Shown: piece after piece, positions 7,058 through 9,521 of the stretch
How positions within the stretch are numbered: the first letter of the stretch is position 1
Layout of the letters: each line of letters starts with the position of its first letter
The notes under the pieces: model-generated
Databases searched by the model: none
What the model saw: the letters and a program-made list of their open reading frames with translations, nothing else
Told to the model about the DNA's origin: nothing
Position numbers and translations under genes: made by a program
Source: Candidatus Zixiibacteriota bacterium
GTDB taxonomy: Bacteria > Zixibacteria > MSB-5A5 > GN15 > FEB-12
Reading direction: 5' to 3'
Length of the DNA: 9,521 nt
Assembly (NCBI GenBank): GCA_003641345.1
Contig: QNAD01000050.1
Span: 1 to 9,521, forward strand

Positions 7058-9271
7058 TTAAAGCGTTCTGGCTGTTTCTACAATTACAAAAACTTCAATT
7101 TTGTCGCCAACCTTGATGTCGTTATATTTATCAAGGCCAATACCACACTCAAATCCTTCTTTGACTTCTCTGGCATCATCCTTAAATCTCCTTAAAGAAC
7201 TAATACTTCCAGTATATATAATTTTCTGATCTCTTATTAGTTTAGCTTTGTCTGTTCTATTAATTCTACCTTCTTTAACATAACACCCGGCAATAGCTCC
7301 GATTTTTGGCACTTTAAAGACATCACGAACTTCTGCCATTCCAACAAATTCCTCATCAATTCTTGGTGCTAACAATCCTGATAGAGCATCCTTAACATCT
7401 TTTTCAGCTTCGTATATAATGTCGTATAATCTGATATCTACTTTTTCAATTTTCGCCGCTTCTCTTGCTCTGGAATCAACAGAGACATGAAAACCTATTA
7501 GAATAGCATCGGAAGCAGATGCCAAGAGAATATCTGATTCGCTAATAGAACCAACACCTTTATGAATAATATTAGCCCTTACCTCATCGGTTTCAATTTT
7601 CCCAAGTGTATCAGCTAATACTCCAGCAGATCCATCAACATCAGCTTTTATAATAAGGCGAAGTTCTTTAATTTGTCCTTCTTTAATTCGATTATAAATT
7701 TGGTCCAGAGTAACAGCACCCATCACTCTTCGAGAATCATATTCACGTTTAATCTGATTTCTTTTCAGGGCAATTTCCTTAGCTTCCTGATCACTTTTGA
7801 CAATCATAAATGAATCGCCAGCCTGCGGGACCCCATTCAAACCGGTAATTTGAGCAGGCACCGAAGGACCAACGGTCTCAATACGTTCATCGCGGTCATT
7901 CATCAAAGTTCTAATTTTCCCTGAATAATTACCAACTACAATCGAATCTGAAATATGAGCCGTACCCTTTTGGATTAAAACAGTAGCAACCGGTCCTCGC
8001 CCTTTTTCAAGGCGAGCATCAATCACAACTCCAAATCCTCGGATAGTTGAGTCAGCTTCAAGGTCAAGAATTTCTGCCTGCAAAAGAATCATTTCCAAAA
8101 GTTTATCAATGCCTTCACCTGTTTTCGCAGAAATTTCAACCATAATAGTCTTGCCGCCCCATTCTTCAGATAGCACATTATGATTGGATAATTGTGTTCT
8201 AATATTATCAGGGTCGGCAGTAGGTTTATCAATTTTATTTATAGCTACAATTATAGGAGCATCTGCCGCTCGGGCATGATCAATAGCTTCAATTGTTTGA
8301 GGTTGAACACCTCCATCTGCTGCAACTATCAAAACTACAATATCCGTAACCTGTGAGCCACGTGCTCGCATTGCAGTAAAAGCTTCGTGACCGGGAGTAT
8401 CAAGAAATGTAATATTTCCAGATGGAAGACGAACTTCGTATGCACCAATATGCTGAGTTATTGCACCAGACTCACCAGCGACCACATTTGATTCTCTTAT
8501 ATAATCGAGTAGAGATGTTTTACCGTGATCAACATGCCCCATAATTGTAACTACCGGAGCACGATGAGTTAGATTTTCTTCAACTTCTTCTTCTCGGATC
8601 GTTTCGCCAATTTCAACGATTTTTTCTATTTTAAAATCATATTCGTCGGCAATCATTTCAATTGTGTCCATATCCAGTCGCTGATTTATAGTTGCCATCA
8701 TTCCCATTTCAAATAACTTAGAAATAACCTCAGCAGGTTTAACTCCCATACCATTGGCAACTTCAGCAAGAGTCATAAATTCATTAACTTTTAAAATATT
8801 CGCATCTTCAACAAGAGCTTCCCCTTCGCCTCCGGTTCCTTTTCTATATTTCTTTTTTGGTTTGACGGTTGACAGGGTTGCCATCGTTGATTTAAACGAT
8901 TTTCCAACTTCAACCTTATCAACAGATCTTGTTTTCTTTTTGCGTCTGTCTTTTTTCTTTTGTTTTTTCTCAAGCTTCCGCAATAATCCTGCTACAGAAG
9001 ATTTTGAGTCACCTACTTTAATCCCGCCAATTTTAGCCGGAGCACCTTTAGGAGCAGATACTTTCTTGGAGTCTTTTGTCTCCATCTCTTTTTTAACTTG
9101 CTGTTTATCTTTTGCAAATTTTTCTTTGACGGCTGTTATCATAGTACCGGTAGCTACCGACATATGAGACTTAGGTTTAAAACCAAGATCTTTTAATATA
9201 GTCAACATGGCATTTGAAGAGATTTTATACTCTTTCGCCAAATTATAGACTCTTTTTCTTTCACTTCCCAT
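7058..9271 (-). CDS. infB: Translation initiation factor IF-2
   Basis: This 737-residue GTPase brings formylmethionyl-tRNA to the 30S subunit and promotes 50S joining. An IF2_N helical module lies at about residues 6-52. A charged, lysine-rich linker follows, densest at about 98-116. A second IF2_N module lies at about 163-218. The GTPase domain carries all signatures: G1 GHVDHGKT (245-252), G2 GAITQHIGA (269-277), G3 DTPGH (291-295), G4 NKID (345-348) and G5 SAKTGEG (381-387). The EF-Tu-like domain 2, the IF2-specific domain 3 and the C-terminal tRNA-binding domain follow. The protein is shorter than E. coli IF2 (890 residues) because the linker is short; nothing catalytic is missing. The ATG at 9271 is chosen for its strong Shine-Dalgarno sequence and because the first IF2_N module begins right after it. 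ylxP starts 6 bases after the stop. Confidence 0.98.
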   Translation of the reverse strand: MGSERKRVYNLAKEYKISSNAMLTILKDLGFKPKSHMSVATGTMITAVKEKFAKDKQQVKKEMETKDSKKVSAPKGAPAKIGGIKVGDSKSSVAGLLRKLEKKQKKKDRRKKKTRSVDKVEVGKSFKSTMATLSTVKPKKKYRKGTGGEGEALVEDANILKVNEFMTLAEVANGMGVKPAEVISKLFEMGMMATINQRLDMDTIEMIADEYDFKIEKIVEIGETIREEEVEENLTHRAPVVTIMGHVDHGKTSLLDYIRESNVVAGESGAITQHIGAYEVRLPSGNITFLDTPGHEAFTAMRARGSQVTDIVVLIVAADGGVQPQTIEAIDHARAADAPIIVAINKIDKPTADPDNIRTQLSNHNVLSEEWGGKTIMVEISAKTGEGIDKLLEMILLQAEILDLEADSTIRGFGVVIDARLEKGRGPVATVLIQKGTAHISDSIVVGNYSGKIRTLMNDRDERIETVGPSVPAQITGLNGVPQAGDSFMIVKSDQEAKEIALKRNQIKREYDSRRVMGAVTLDQIYNRIKEGQIKELRLIIKADVDGSAGVLADTLGKIETDEVRANIIHKGVGSISESDILLASASDAILIGFHVSVDSRAREAAKIEKVDIRLYDIIYEAEKDVKDALSGLLAPRIDEEFVGMAEVRDVFKVPKIGAIAGCYVKEGRINRTDKAKLIRDQKIIYTGSISSLRRFKDDAREVKEGFECGIGLDKYNDIKVGDKIEVFVIVETARTL

Positions 9272-9294
9272 TAAGGTTCCAACCTCCTTGGAGG
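9272..9294 (-). promoter_or_regulatory. infB ribosome-binding site flanked by complementary arms
   Basis: A full Shine-Dalgarno match, AAGGAGGT at 9289-9282, lies 10 bases before the infB ATG. It is preceded directly by CCTCC (9294-9290) and followed by AACCTT (9278-9273). The upstream arm can pair with GGAGG (4 bp, CCTC/GAGG, with a 4-base loop). The downstream arm can pair with the same region (AGGT/ACCT, or AAGG/CCTT). Both pairings would cover the ribosome-binding site and they exclude each other. The site itself is certain from sequence; any regulatory role of the arms is inference. Confidence 0.6.
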
Positions 9295-9320
9295 ATCACA
9301 AACTATAATCCATAAACTAC

Positions 9321-9521
9321 TTATTTTTCTTCATCTGATTCGTCTGATTCATCGACTTCATCAGTTACTTCTGAATCATCCGCCATAATATCTTCATTAT
9401 CTGTTTCTTCATCTTCGTCTTCAATATCCTTGAACATATTATCAGCAGTGATTTTTTCAACTTTAGTTTTTTTATCTACTTTTTGAGATTCCAAAGTCTC
9501 TTTTTTAGCTTCGTATCCGTC
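9321..9521 (-). CDS. nusA: Transcription termination/antitermination factor NusA, C-terminal end only (partial)
   Basis: Only the last 66 codons are in the window; the frame is open to the right edge and ends in TAA at 9323-9321. The visible part begins DGYEAKKETLE, then a lysine-rich stretch (VDKKTKVEKITADNMF), then a strongly acidic tail of about 36 residues rich in Asp and Glu, ending ESDEEK. None of the catalogued NusA domains (N-terminal domain, S1, KH1, KH2) is included. The assignment rests on position directly upstream of infB on the same strand, which is nusA in most bacteria, and on the acidic C-terminus, which many NusA proteins have after their helix-hairpin-helix region. NusA binds RNA polymerase and nascent RNA and modulates pausing, termination and antitermination. 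The tail alone is low-complexity and would not identify the gene without its neighbour. A 49-base spacer separates it from infB. Confidence 0.75.
   Translation of the reverse strand, partial: DGYEAKKETLESQKVDKKTKVEKITADNMFKDIEDEDEETDNEDIMADDSEVTDEVDESDESDEEK

Noticed and set aside
8700..9085. Internal starts in infB that could give a shorter IF2 isoform, as in E. coli
   Set aside because: Internal Met codons (for example 63, 130 and 166) lack a properly spaced Shine-Dalgarno sequence.
8754..9167. 137-residue open frame on the plus strand
   Set aside because: Antisense to the lysine-rich linker of IF2, which yields Phe/Leu-rich shadows. The true gene on the other strand explains the composition.
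9296..9313. Five-codon ORF (MDYSL) in the nusA-infB spacer
   Set aside because: No ribosome-binding site and expected by chance in AT-rich sequence. It could matter only if conserved in relatives.

Overview
The window is one densely packed, entirely minus-strand stretch of the classical nusA-infB translation/RNA-metabolism operon. In the direction of transcription (right to left) it holds: the C-terminal end of NusA (cut by the right edge), infB (IF2), ylxP (DUF503), rbfA, a DHH/DHHA1 phosphoesterase (nrnA-like), truB, ribF, rpsO (S15), pnp (PNPase) and most of an M16 zinc protease (cut by the left edge). No tRNA, rRNA, mobile element, CRISPR array or convincing terminator was seen. The longest gap between genes is the 49 bases between nusA and infB, so no stretch over 300 bases lacks a gene.

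The organism is a bacterium with AT-rich DNA (roughly 35-40 % GC by eye). The absence of ylxR/ylxQ between nusA and infB argues against a typical Firmicute. The order infB-ylxP-rbfA-nrnA-truB-ribF-rpsO-pnp-M16 resembles Deltaproteobacteria and FCB or candidate-phylum lineages. The phylum cannot be fixed from this sequence alone.

The genes share a theme. NusA acts in transcription elongation and termination. IF2, RbfA, TruB and S15 serve initiation, 30S maturation, tRNA modification and 30S structure. PNPase degrades RNA, and the NrnA-like enzyme clears the very short oligonucleotides that remain. RibF makes FMN/FAD. Genes from infB to pnp are separated by 18 bases or less, or overlap, so co-transcription and translational coupling are likely.

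No new defence or mobile system is visible; this is a housekeeping operon. The most notable signal is at translation starts. pnp has no in-frame ATG, GTG or TTG that would give a complete N-terminus. The best start is an ATT at 3258, six bases after an AGGAG Shine-Dalgarno sequence. truB and ribF start with TTG and ylxP with GTG. Other points worth a look are a 41-base ribF/rpsO overlap, an infB ribosome-binding site flanked by complementary sequence on both sides, and a G8 tract inside the glycine motif of the NrnA-like gene.
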